This document shows positions 26,213-64,000 of a stretch of DNA of 64,000 nucleotides, in pieces. Source of the DNA: Certhia americana (lineage: Eukaryota; Chordata; Aves; Passeriformes; Certhiidae); contig CM031857.1 of NCBI GenBank assembly GCA_018697195.1, positions 92,469,631-92,533,630 of the forward strand. The letters are read 5' to 3'. Position 1 is the stretch's first letter, and every line of letters starts with the position of its first letter. A program made the translations under genes and the position numbers. The notes under the pieces are model-generated. The model made no database searches and was not told the origin of the DNA. It worked only from the letters and a program-made list of their open reading frames with translations.

Positions 26213-29200
26213 ATAAACTGTAGCAGTGATATTGCCATAGGATGAACCTGTTTGGAAGAACTTTCAGATCTGTGGGGAAGAAAAGTGGGTTTATGGAATT
26301 AATTTTTGTGTATTTTGGCTGACTTCTAAGTAGACTAAACATGCTACATGCTTTTAAAATCCTGTGTTTGACAAGGATGTTGAACTGCTGTGGTTACTAC
26401 TACTGTTTCCAGAATACCATAAGGCTCTTAAGATGTACCAATTAGTTGCTCGTTAACAATCTTGTGATTAGTTGTTGAGTCTGTTGGCCAGAGTGAGGCC
26501 ATTGCTACCCTACCTGTCTCCTCTTCCCAGAATTATGGAGGAGATGAGTGAGCTGGTGTTATGAAGTGCAAACAATGTATTCAAAATGGTTTATATTAAT
26601 TGCTATTATTATTGCATTGTCAGAAGTTTTGAAAAAGTTGAGGCTCCTTTGAGAAGAAATGATAACTTCACATGTTTTACTCAAGAAATCACTTGGACAG
26701 TTCTGATAAATTTGTGCAATAAAAGTTGCCCATGTTCTAGTAAAATTTGCTAGTCTTTAAATGCTCTGTCTGACAGAGTCCTCCTGGAAGGGTTTTAGTG
26801 GCAAGTTGTGTATATACTTGCCATTTGCCATGGAGGTCAGTGGAGTCTTTCAATTAAGGTTTTCCTTTCAGAAGCTGCAACATTTGACAGGTATGGGCAA
26901 ATCTTCCTGGTAAGGTCATGACGGGGCTGTGCCTTGGGGGTGTTTGTGCTGTGGAGGTACAGCCACAGCTTCAGGGATTGATTACAGTACTGCTCTGTCT
27001 GTGCTGGAGAGCAGCTGCCTGTGCTTGTGCAGAGCCTTGCTGCAGGTCAGCCATACCCACATAAAGCCACACTGCTTCCTAAGTAATGCAAGTTCAGGCT
27101 TGGGAGAACTGAAGGGTAAAGAACTGCTGATGGGGAGCAGAGGACTAAGAAGGAGCAGGTGGACCCTGGTCATGAAGGCAGGAGGCCCCCAGGGCAAGAC
27201 CTTGCCTGTTGTGATGGTCTTACCTGGAAGTGCACACGGCCTCCTCCGCTGGTGCAGGATCTCACGGAATCCTCACTGGGAAGAGGAAATTAGGAGCTGC
27301 ACAAGTGCTCAGGGGTAACCTTGTTCAGGTGGTGTGAGTTGAGGACACAGCAGTCTGTGCCTGTGCTGGACTGTGTGTCACTTGGGTTTCTCCTCTGTGC
27401 TTAAACATAGAAGTCTAGTTTATCTTCTGTGCTTTTCTCACATTCTTTGGTGTGCATCCCAGCTAAGAGGATTTTGCTTCTCCGTTTATTTAGTCTAGGC
27501 GAGAATGGTGGAGGCTGAAGACCTCTGCTTCCCAGCACTGTGTTTTTCAAAGCTGTTACTTCTAAATGTATTTGTTTATGTTGATGTTCATGTTTATCAG
27601 CTAACGGAAGGGAAAGCACAGCTCATGGATGTGCTGTACACATTTGCACAATGGCTTCACTTGCTTCCTGCGTGTCTCTCCTGAGGCATCTCCTTTGCTT
27701 TAGGGTTTATGAAAATGCCTTGCTTGATGGAGCTACAGCTCAGGAAGGCTGCATCTCCCCTGCAGACTTGCTCTTTCAGTGCACTCCCCAGTGTAGTGGG
27801 GGCTTGCTGGGGCCAGACAAGTTTAAAGGGAAGGCTTAGTGATTGGGTGGACAGTGTGGCAGAGGTGAACTCTCCATCAGGACCAAACCCACAGCAGCCA
27901 CAAGGATGGGCCTGTGCCCTTTGTAGCCCATGGTGGCACAGCTCTGGGGATGGTTCCCACTGTGGCATCTTTTACCTCATTTCCAATGCTGCTTAGAGAG
28001 GACTGCTCCCTGTGAGAGGAGGGAAGGAGGGAGTCTACCTCGGTAGCTTCCTCTTATCCTGGTTCTCCCTCCAGACTGGGTTGGGAAAATGCTGGGAGGT
28101 GGAAGGTGGCTGGGAAGGGCTGCATTGCCTGCTGAGCTGGTGGCCACCACTGCCTCTCCCTCAGACTCTGCCTAGTTTTGGTAGCATTGTGTTTTGCCTC
28201 CCTGCTGGAACTGCTTTGGGGAAAGCTTTCAACCAGGCTGAGCACCCATACTCAGACTTCTTATCGGTACCCCCTGTGCTTGTGAAAATGGGGTTGTGCA
28301 CTGAACAGCACAGGGACCAGAGAAACTCTGAGACATTTCTAGAAAGCATTGAAGCCCTTCAGGTGTGGATTTATTGGGAAGATAGCAAGAAGACTGTCAG
28401 CTGTCCTTGCACCACCAGCCACCACACCATTGTAATGATAGTTTCTATCTTGCCCGGTTATGGCTAGATCCAGCCTTGTACCTCTGGCAGGTGTTGTAAG
28501 TGCTTGTGTGGATCCATCCCATAAGGCAGCAAGAAAAACAAATGTGTGTGATTAGTTTTGGAGTCCACAATCTCTTTGCCTCATGAACAAGAAAGAAGTT
28601 TGATGTTTGGTTAGACCTCCACTTGTATATGTGGCTATTGCTATAGCCAGTTTCGCCAAACATGTGAGTTACAAGACAGGGTGTTTGGATCTGTTCCCTG
28701 CAGGACTTTTTTTGCAGTTTGCTATGTGAGCTCCAGGGTAGTTGTACATGAGGAGGGTGGTAAACTCTGCAACAGCTTTGGGGGGGTTCTGCAAAAGGAT
28801 TTCCTGTCCTCTCTGCAGGTTTTTTCATGTTAGCAAAATGAGGAATGGGAGTTTCTTACCTGTATCAATTGACTCCACTTGCCCATTCACAAAGTAGAAG
28901 AGCTGAGTGGCAATTGTTAGCAGTGATTACCATAATCAAATTTAGGAAGGGTCATGCCCTTTGAAATGTATTCCTGAAAGTGCTTGTCACTGGGTGTTAG
29001 GAAGCGTTGGAACATGCTCTGACCCACAGCTGTCAGTGAAGTAACACCAGTGACTGCAACACCAAAAGATCCTACTGGCACCTGGAATTTTTTTTCATTT
29101 CTTTGAAAATACAAATAAAGTGGAGTTCTTGTATAGGAAAAGGGTGCAAAACCTCCTGGATGGATAGCCACTTTGTAAATACAGCCTTCTCTGTTGGAGG

Positions 29201-30075
29201 CTGAGCAATATCTGACAGTCCATGGAAATAGACCTGATAGTACACAATGCTCATGGGAGACATTTTTAGTTTGTTTTCACAAACCAGTTATTTGCTTTGA
29301 GCTGTGCAGTATGGAGTTCTATAACATGATATTCTGAAAATCTCCCCAAGTAAGCAGATACCTTGATTGTTTCCAGAGCTTCCTGTAAAAGAATGTAGTT
29401 AGAGGAAACAGTTGTTTTAAATGTCGTTTTTGTCCAAATATGGAACAACAGGAATAACTATATTTCCTGTGAACTAACGGGAAGCCCCCTGGATTTGCAT
29501 TACTTTGTGCAAGCGATGTTCACATCACCAACAGGAAGGTCATATTCACAAAGCAGTCTTTAGGGTAGTCCCATGACCCTACCTCCAGGATAGAACCCTG
29601 GGGAATTTGGAAAAGAATGTAAAAAATGAGGTCCCAGCAACAAAACATTTCAGCGCCAGCAATCTGATATTCTTTTGATTAAGAAGACACGACTCTTTTT
29701 AAAACATATTTTAAGTTAAGTACTTCCAACTGATGGTAATTTACAAAATAAGTATTTTCATGAATAATTAATTGAAAACCTACTAAATTCAAAAAATTTT
29801 CTTGTGTTCCCTTGAGTGACTGAAGTACACTGGATATAGATAAGAATCTGTGGTCTATCTGCAATTTTTGTATGAACATCCTGCATGATTCTGGTAATAC
29901 TAAGAACAACAACAAAACGGCCCTCCCACCAGCCAAACAGAAAAACCCTGCCCAAAATATATGAACAGCCTCCTCTTGTCCCAATAGCCATAATGATTTT
30001 TTTCTAATTCTATTTTATAGAGTTTTTCTTAAAATCAGATTATCTTCTGAAAATTGTACAAGGCTTCTCTCAGAC

Positions 30076-30207
30076 TCACAGAATATTCTGAGTTGGAAGG
30101 TGTCCACAAGGATTATTGAGTCCAGCTCTTAAAGTAAATGGTCCCGTACAGGGATTGAACCTACAATCTTGGTGGTAACAGCACCATGCTCCAATCAAGC
30201 TAAACCT
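30076..30207 (-). mobile_element. tRNA-Ile-derived SINE with CR1-like tail (TguSINE1 type)
   Basis: Read on the minus strand, 30207 to 30139 resembles a tRNA-Ile gene: the A-box region (agcttgattggagcatggtg), then a B-box-like ggttcaatccctg and the acceptor end tacgggacca. The second part, 30138 to 30076, is like a CR1 3' tail (ggactcaataatccttgtgg ... ctcagaatattctgtgag). This head and tail combination is the TguSINE1 family described from passerine birds. Several tRNA positions are changed and the anticodon arm is damaged, so it is not a working tRNA. The family name is from memory. Confidence 0.75.
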
Positions 30208-33200
30208 TTAAATACAACCAGAGCAGAATTGTTGTAATTAGATCAAATTTCATCATGCACAGCAACACTTCAGACGGTGACTTGCCTTCCTTTCAGACAT
30301 TATATGTTAATTTGGAGTTTGGGACTCTAAACTTAAAGTTTCCCTCAGACTAGCAGGACTACTTAATTCATGCACTGACATGCAAGTAATCATAAAGTGT
30401 CACAGTTTTCCATTGTGTAGGTTTGGTCCAGGAGATTTTTCATCTGGTCTAAAGTGATCCCCAAAAGATACATTAGGAAAATGGTTCTGCATTTGCAGAG
30501 AGAAATGAGGGGGGAACACTTCTGCTTCCTCCTGTACACTCATGTACATCAGCCTACAACCAAAGAAGGTCATCAGGAGAGTGAGTATTTTAATTTGAAG
30601 TTTAAAAGAATTTTAATTCTTTTAAGTTTCTTTTATGTTTAATGAACGTTTGGAGATTATTTGGTTGCACGTGTTTCCCTTTCTTAAACACAGGCATCTT
30701 GTGCCTTTTGAAATATTTACATAGGCCAAACAGATATGACCAGGAACCTAGGGGAGAGCTGTTCCCACCTGGCCTGGCAATTGAAAGCAAGTGATATCCC
30801 ACAGGACATCTTGAATGGCACTGTTCTGCTGTTCTCTGTGAAGACTGGATCTGCAGAACATTGAAATGACACAACCAAGAACTTTAAATAGCTACGGCAT
30901 GACAGAAGCTTCCAGTCACTGCTGATGAGAGCTGAACTTAATTTGGTGACCTAGAGAGTTAAAGCTTCAAAACCAATAAGTTTTCCCTTGGTTTTGGGAA
31001 CTCCCTGAACAATCATAACTGTAGTCTACCCATGATTTGCTGGGAAAAAAAAAAATTTAAAAAGGACATGAAGATAAGCTGCCAGCTGGGGTTTGTAGAG
31101 GATTTTTTTATTTGTTTTGTTTTTTAATAATGAGAAAAATAACTGGAGAGGAGGAAAGACTGGAGCTTGCTGACATTATAAAAACCCCATAAAAATTTCC
31201 TGTACTTTTCTGTCTATAGACATTTGAATTTGATGGGTTTACAGAAGACATCAGAACTGTGCTCACCTTTTGGTCTTTGCTTTAAGTCCTAAAAATGAAG
31301 GAATAACAGATGTTCCGTTTCCTGAACCATTTTAAGAGTTGAAGTTCAAATCAGTCCAGAAAAACTGGATTTGTATCAGCTCCTTTAAGGCTGTATAACT
31401 AAATTTTGCTAATTGCTAAGACAGTGTGGATTTTTTTAATCTTCATTCTTCTAGCTAAGTGTAAATCAGGAGTTTTAGTGACATGATTTTTTTCAAAGTT
31501 GTTAATGGACTGTAAAATCAGTTAACAAAATACTAATTTTATCTGGAATATAGCAGTGGTTTCTTCTAATGGTACTTTGCACACAAAAGAGCAGTTCTTC
31601 TAGTTCAGTAGTTATATCTAAAGGGTGAAGACAAGAATAGTAATACAGCCAGGGAGCTATTTTGACATTCTGGAAAGAGAAGAAAATATGAGTGGAATGC
31701 AAGATAAGAGTCCTGTAGTTGGCATCAACTCCCTATTTCTGTATTTGGTGGGATGTGAAATGTGAAGATATTATTGATCCAGCTCTCATGTCAGCTACAT
31801 GAGTTGTATACACGTGTGCTTAGGAAGAAGTGCAGTGTCTGCTACACAGGGATGAGTCTCTCTTGGGCTTCCAAGAGGCTGGGTTTACACAGAGGTGGAA
31901 AGGAGTTGATTTTGTGGAATGAGGAGATTCAGACTGAAAGTTGTCACTGTCAAGCAGCATTCTATTGGCCTAGCCTTTCTTGTGTTTCAGCTTGAAACTG
32001 CTATTAAAAGTCAGCTCAAATTGAAGTTTAAACTAAAGCAATATAGAGTGGAAAATCTACATTATTTAATCAGAAAACATCATCAGTCCAAGCATTCCAT
32101 CTAAACAGAAATTGTCATCATATAATGAATTGATCATGAGATGAAGTAGTGATGATTATTTTTACCTTTTTGAAGCACTTTGGCTATGAATTAGGTAATT
32201 TGTGGATAGTGAGAGAATTTTGATACCTGTACTAGCCTCACCATTCACCTGTACACAGGATTTTCTGTGATTTGAAAGGTATTGTATTTTGTGCAGGAGA
32301 AGTGCCTGCATTCCCTGGAATGAGATTTTTACATAAACAGTTAAACGAACAGGGAGAATTTAACTGAATTTTTACCTTACATTTGTGCTTTACATTCTAC
32401 AATGTGAACTTGATTGATACCTAAACAATTAGCCTGAGCTGGTGGCTGCTTGGCAACTGAAATTCAGTAAGCAGAGCCTGAGGTGATGTGGTGGGAAAGA
32501 AAACTGTGTTTTGTCTTGAGAAATGCACTTCTGTAAGAGAGTGTAGCTTCCAAGAACTGACTCTGCCTTTGTATTTTTTTGGAGATTGTCTGTAGCCTCC
32601 AGAAATGGTGCATTTCCAAATATGGCAGTCTCCCTCCTAGGCTGCTCAGCTGGCTGTTTGCATCGCTCCTGTGCAAGATCCAAGCAGTAGTCCTCAAATG
32701 CCAGGAAAGTAGCTGGACGTGGAAAACCAGGGCAAAACGCAACAAGTCTGTAGCTGCGATCTGACAGATGTCTTACAGGCTGTGTTGCAGAGCAGAGTTT
32801 GTTCTGTCTGCTGCAGGGAATTTTATCAGCTTTCTCAGCTCTGTCACTGACAGGGCTTAAGGCTGGTAAGGCTCAGTATGTGGGTCATGGAAGCTAGAGG
32901 TCGAGATTGGGATGCCCATTCATTAGCAGGACTTTTTTTGAACTATGCGTTAATGTGATAGGAAATAAATAGGTGCTTTAGGCGAACCTCAGGCTGCATG
33001 TAGCACCTCTGTGTGTGTAGTGTTGAAGGGATGTAATCTTTTTATTGTTTTAATACTGATTTGCTGGGATGATTCACTAAGCTTATCAGCTGCAGACAGT
33101 CTGGGAGAAGGAAACGGAATGGAAATGCTTGTCAAGAAATGAAACAATTTGCATCGCTAAAATAAGCTTCTGCTTTTGGGCAGGCTTGTATTTTGTGGGC

Positions 33201-33997
33201 GGAGTAAGATAAAATTAATGTCCTCTAATGTTACATGAGAGGCTGGTCTGTGGTGCAAGAAAGCTATGGCTATTTGAAAATTGCAAGCATACCATGCAAA
33301 ATAGGGGATGTACCTGGTGCAGTGCACCTGGCCAGAATCTTTGGATTAGCCTGTAACTGGCTCCTAGACAAGGGAGAAAGAGCCTGCCTTTTCATCTAAC
33401 ACTTCCCCCCAGATTATGCTCCCTGCCCAGCACTATTCCGTCTCTGTTTTGGCACTTGGAGGACAGCAGTGGTTGTTCCAAGCTCCATGCAGTTTCTGGG
33501 GAATGTGTTGTCTCAGTGAGGATGTCTGGGAGATATGACAAAGTTATTTCTCTCTATTTGTCTCATTATCTCTAGTAATATGTAGTGGGAAATCATTAAA
33601 TGGTTTATTCATGTCATGAGACTGATTTAAATCAAAGTTTAGAAAGGAACGATAATTTGCACAGTTTCAGTTTAATTGCCTTGTGATGATTCCTGTACTT
33701 GCTATAATCATCCTTCTGTCTTCCAGCATCTCATTACTTAAGTGCCCCTTTGACCTCCTTAAAGTGACCTTTGATCCACAAGCTTCTTCCAGTCTGGCCC
33801 TCCCATATTCCCAGAGAAACAGCAGGAAAAACCTCATACTTCTTCCTAGTATAGGCAGAATGTTATCACATTGCTCAGATTCTAAATGCATTTTAGTGGT
33901 TGAGGATAATGCTATTCAGTAGTGGCTGTCATCATTGGCCAACCTCCCACCCACCCGCAGAGGTTGCAGTAAGTGATAGCAAGAGATGTGAAATATT

Positions 33998-34052
33998 GTA
34001 AAATAAAGGCAGTGTTTTGTAGGGCAGCAGTAAAATAAAGGCAGTGTTTTGT
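33998..34052 (+). repeat. Direct repeat, 23-base copies 32 bases apart
   Basis: The 23 bases at 33998-34020 (gtaaaataaaggcagtgttt plus tgt) recur without change at 34030-34052, separated by agggcagca. Perfect identity implies a recent local duplication. Confidence 0.95.
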
Positions 34053-34519
34053 TCTGTGATAGCAGGCGGCAGCATTTGCCCCAAACAGGACCTCGTGCAG
34101 TTGTGCTCCCTGGTGCTCACTACCTTCTTACCTTCCTCGCCTTTGGTTATTCTAATCTGAGGCATTAGGAAACAGGAAAAATTGAATATAATGGACTCAT
34201 TTTTGTGGGGACAAAAAGAGGCTTGAAAGCAAAAGCCCATTCTTCTGGCTATGCTAAATTTGAGAACAAAACCATACTTAAATAACAACATATTTTTTTT
34301 CTAAAACAGTGCATGTTAAATAATAGGCTGAAGGAAATATGCAGGGATTAACTTGAAAACAGATGTTTATAATGATTCGGTGACTTATGTTAAGTACATT
34401 CCCAGACGCAATTAAAACAGACTTCTTCTGAATTTAGGGGATGTGTTGATAAAACTGATAACATTCTGCATGATCCTGGAGGAGGAAGTATGAGCTGCAA
34501 GCATGCGTCTTCCAGCTGA

Positions 34520-34582
34520 GATCTCATCGGGTCTGAAAAACTAAGAGAGGTCACACCAGGTCACTTCTTGTAATGGGACACC
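34520..34582 (+). repeat. 5S rRNA-like fossil (possible 5S-derived SINE head)
   Basis: The run GATCTCATCGGGTCTG, then AACTAAG, GGTC, CCAGGT, CTTG and ATGGGA-ACC matches, in order and with almost no gaps, the middle of vertebrate 5S rRNA (GATCTCGTCTGATCTCGGAA, GCTAAGCAGGGTCGGGCCTG, CTTGGATGGGAGACC). This part covers the internal promoter region (box A to box C). Both the first 40 and the last 35 bases of 5S are absent or unrecognisable, so it is not a 5S gene. It may be the head of an old 5S-derived SINE such as the AmnSINE/SINE3 class; the sequence that follows to about 34720 I do not recognise. Confidence 0.55.
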
Positions 34583-34960
34583 CAATGTTTTTCCAGGCAT
34601 AACCATGTCCTGCAAGAAGTAAAGCCGATTATTCAGTGGGTGGCACTTTTCCCTTCTGATCCTTACTGGGGTTGCACTGCAGCATGTCTTGGTGTTGTTT
34701 TCAGATTCAGGTCTCTTTTTTCATTATACGATAAAAACTTCTAATCGTGTTAATTCTCACCTTTGTGTGAATTTACAATATAACATGGTAAAATGCTATA
34801 ATAATGTAAGATAAAAAATTGTAACTGTTTTTGCTTTATGTCAGTATGGAGAAAATTCTACTTCAAGAAACAAATTCAGTGGAAGTACATATACAAAAAA
34901 AGGTGTCAACAAAAGCAATACATTTTTCTGGAGATAGCACTCCTAGTTTTATTGGACACC

Positions 34961-34977
34961 TTTTTTTTTTTTTTTTT
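34961..34977. repeat. Homopolymer: 17 consecutive T
   Basis: T run in intron 1, about 690 bases before exon 2. Confidence 0.96.
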
Positions 34978-35664
34978 AAGTTTTAAAGCCCCATTTCCTT
35001 TTGATACTTTACTTTAAAATCAAATGTATTTACCAAGTAAAAATATTACTGTATTATTTAACTTTCTGGGGTAATATTTATTGGTCTCATTGGCAGCTTT
35101 CCAATTTCAAAACACTTTAAGCACATTTTCTTTTCATTTCCCAGAAGTCCTGAGATCCCAGTAGACTGTGGAGCCTGCAGGTGTAGAGGGACAGGTGCCC
35201 AGCATCTGTGCTGAAAGCTGTCTCAGGGGAGGTGCTGTCCCTGACTGTGTCTGAGTAATGGCCTTAAGGGGCTGCTGAAGGATCTCCTGTGCGTTGGTGG
35301 AATATGCACTGATACAGATGTTTTGCTTTTTTTCCTCATAGTTTGTTTCTGAGGGGCATGACAACAGTAGAAGCAATTGACTGCTGAGTTGCTTACCAGT
35401 TGCTTCATGACTATGAGGAAGAAAAGTAGAGAGTGGCCCAGATGCACTTAAGAGCATCTTTGGCAACACAAAGTGACTGTAAGATTTTGCCTGTGCAGCA
35501 GTTAATCTGACTTCTCTCATGTTACTGTATGGGCTTAAGCAAACTTTCCCTGAACTGACCAGCCTTGCAGTCGGTGGGGTGCTGCTGACATCCCTGGCTC
35601 ATTGCAGTATGTTCTGCCTGTCATCTAGTTCACACATTTAATTCTCAATTTCTTTTATTTTCAG

Positions 35665-63664
<28,000 letters not shown>

Positions 63665-63699
63665 GTAAGTAAAATAAACTTGTATTTAATTTTAAACTT

Positions 63700-63719
63700 A
63701 AAATAAAATAAAATAAAAT
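63700..63719. repeat. (AAAAT)n micro-repeat
   Basis: About four copies of AAAAT in intron 18. Confidence 0.85.
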
Positions 63720-63984
63720 TTTGTGAATGTCAAAGTGCTCAAACAATGAGAAAAAAAGAGATACTAAGTATAGTCTGATCATATTCTCTTCAGTCATGTC
63801 CATCTTTTTCCTTAATGGAAGCAAAAGTTGGGTGCAGTTCTTTAAATTATGGTTGAAATTTGGGAAAAGAACCCTCAAAGAATATGAATTTCAAGCGTTT
63901 TGGACTGTGAATATTTTAAGCATTGCTAATCACTACACAGAACTGAAAAAACAGTTCAAAAGAGTAAATCTGTCAGTTTCACAG

Positions 63985-64000
63985 TTGTGGTTTAACCCCA
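63985..64000 (+). mobile_element. Possible first bases of an avian endogenous retroviral LTR
   Basis: The window ends in ttgtggtttaacccca. Many avian LTRs of the zebra finch LTR5 type begin TG(T)TGTGGTTTAACCCCAGC in my memory. Only 16 bases are present, so this is a pointer to what may lie beyond the edge, not proof. If right, the element lies in intron 18. Confidence 0.4.

Larger units (their letters stand above)
1..35664 (+). other. COL4A1: COL4A1 intron 1 (3' part)
   Basis: No Gly-X-Y exon, signal-peptide exon or CpG island typical of the COL4A1/COL4A2 bidirectional promoter is visible, so the whole stretch is taken as intron 1, whose start lies outside. The human intron 1 is also very long. 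It is mostly AT-rich unique sequence. Identifiable content: CR1 at about 20041-20800, tRNA-derived SINE at 30076-30207, 5S-like fossil at 34520-34582, pyrimidine-skewed tract at 15840-16480, CpG-enriched patch at 13553-14012, homopolymers and two small duplications. The stretches 1-12400, 21000-30000 and 30300-34400 hold nothing else I can name. A somewhat GC-richer, CpG-poor block lies at about 26900-28250 without a recognisable origin. Confidence 0.85.
63665..64000 (+). other. COL4A1: COL4A1 intron 18 (5' part)
   Basis: Starts with gtaagt and runs off the window. It contains an (AAAAT)n micro-repeat at 63700-63719 and, at its very end, bases that look like the start of an avian LTR. Confidence 0.88.

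Noticed and set aside
28012..28467. Plus-strand open frame of 151 codons
   Set aside because: It lies in a GC-richer block where stops are scarce in several frames on both strands, and its translation resembles no known family.
30139..30207. Possible tRNA-Ile gene on the minus strand
   Set aside because: The anticodon arm and several stem positions are damaged, and the sequence continues directly into a CR1-like tail, so it is a SINE head.
34520..34582. Possible 5S rRNA gene
   Set aside because: Only the middle half matches and many bases differ; both ends of the RNA are missing.

Overview
The window is vertebrate nuclear DNA, almost certainly from a bird and probably a passerine. It carries part of one gene on the + strand: COL4A1, the alpha-1 chain of type IV (basement-membrane) collagen. 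Seventeen exons can be read, corresponding to exons 2 to 18 in human numbering. They start at 35665 and end at 63664, total 927 coding bases (309 codons), and are all in phase 0. Each begins with a whole glycine codon (GGN) after an AG acceptor and is followed by a GT donor. The bird call rests on two CR1 LINE 3' ends, a tRNA-Ile-headed SINE with a CR1-like tail (the passerine TguSINE1 type) and the apparent first bases of a common avian LTR at the right edge.

Layout. Bases 1-35664 are the 3' part of a very large intron 1. Exon 1 (5' UTR and signal peptide) and the presumed bidirectional COL4A1/COL4A2 promoter lie outside, to the left. Exon 2 (35665-35715) encodes the cysteine cluster of the 7S domain. 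Intron 2 then runs for 17.4 kb without coding sequence. From 53119 the gene becomes compact: exons 3-8 fall within 2.3 kb, some with introns of only 90-150 bases, and exons 9-18 follow to 63664. Intron 18 leaves the window.

The protein fragment covers the 7S domain (four N-terminal cysteines, a fifth cysteine next to an Asn-Gly-Thr glycosylation site) and the first part of the interrupted Gly-X-Y helix, with breaks in exons 9, 12, 13 and 15. The 7S domain cross-links four triple-helical protomers at their N termini; the interruptions give the basement-membrane collagen its flexibility.

The non-coding sequence holds two CR1 fragments in opposite orientations (about 20041-20800 minus, about 40392-40651 plus), the tRNA-derived SINE (30076-30207, minus), a fossil with 5S rRNA similarity (34520-34582), several homopolymer runs including 24 C and 32 A, two short duplications, a perfect 20-base hairpin, a pyrimidine-skewed tract (15840-16480) and two CpG-enriched patches (13553-14012 and 43914-44135) that may be regulatory. 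I see no second protein-coding gene, no functional RNA gene and no exotic new system. Non-coding ORFs in the introns look like chance or repeat-derived frames.
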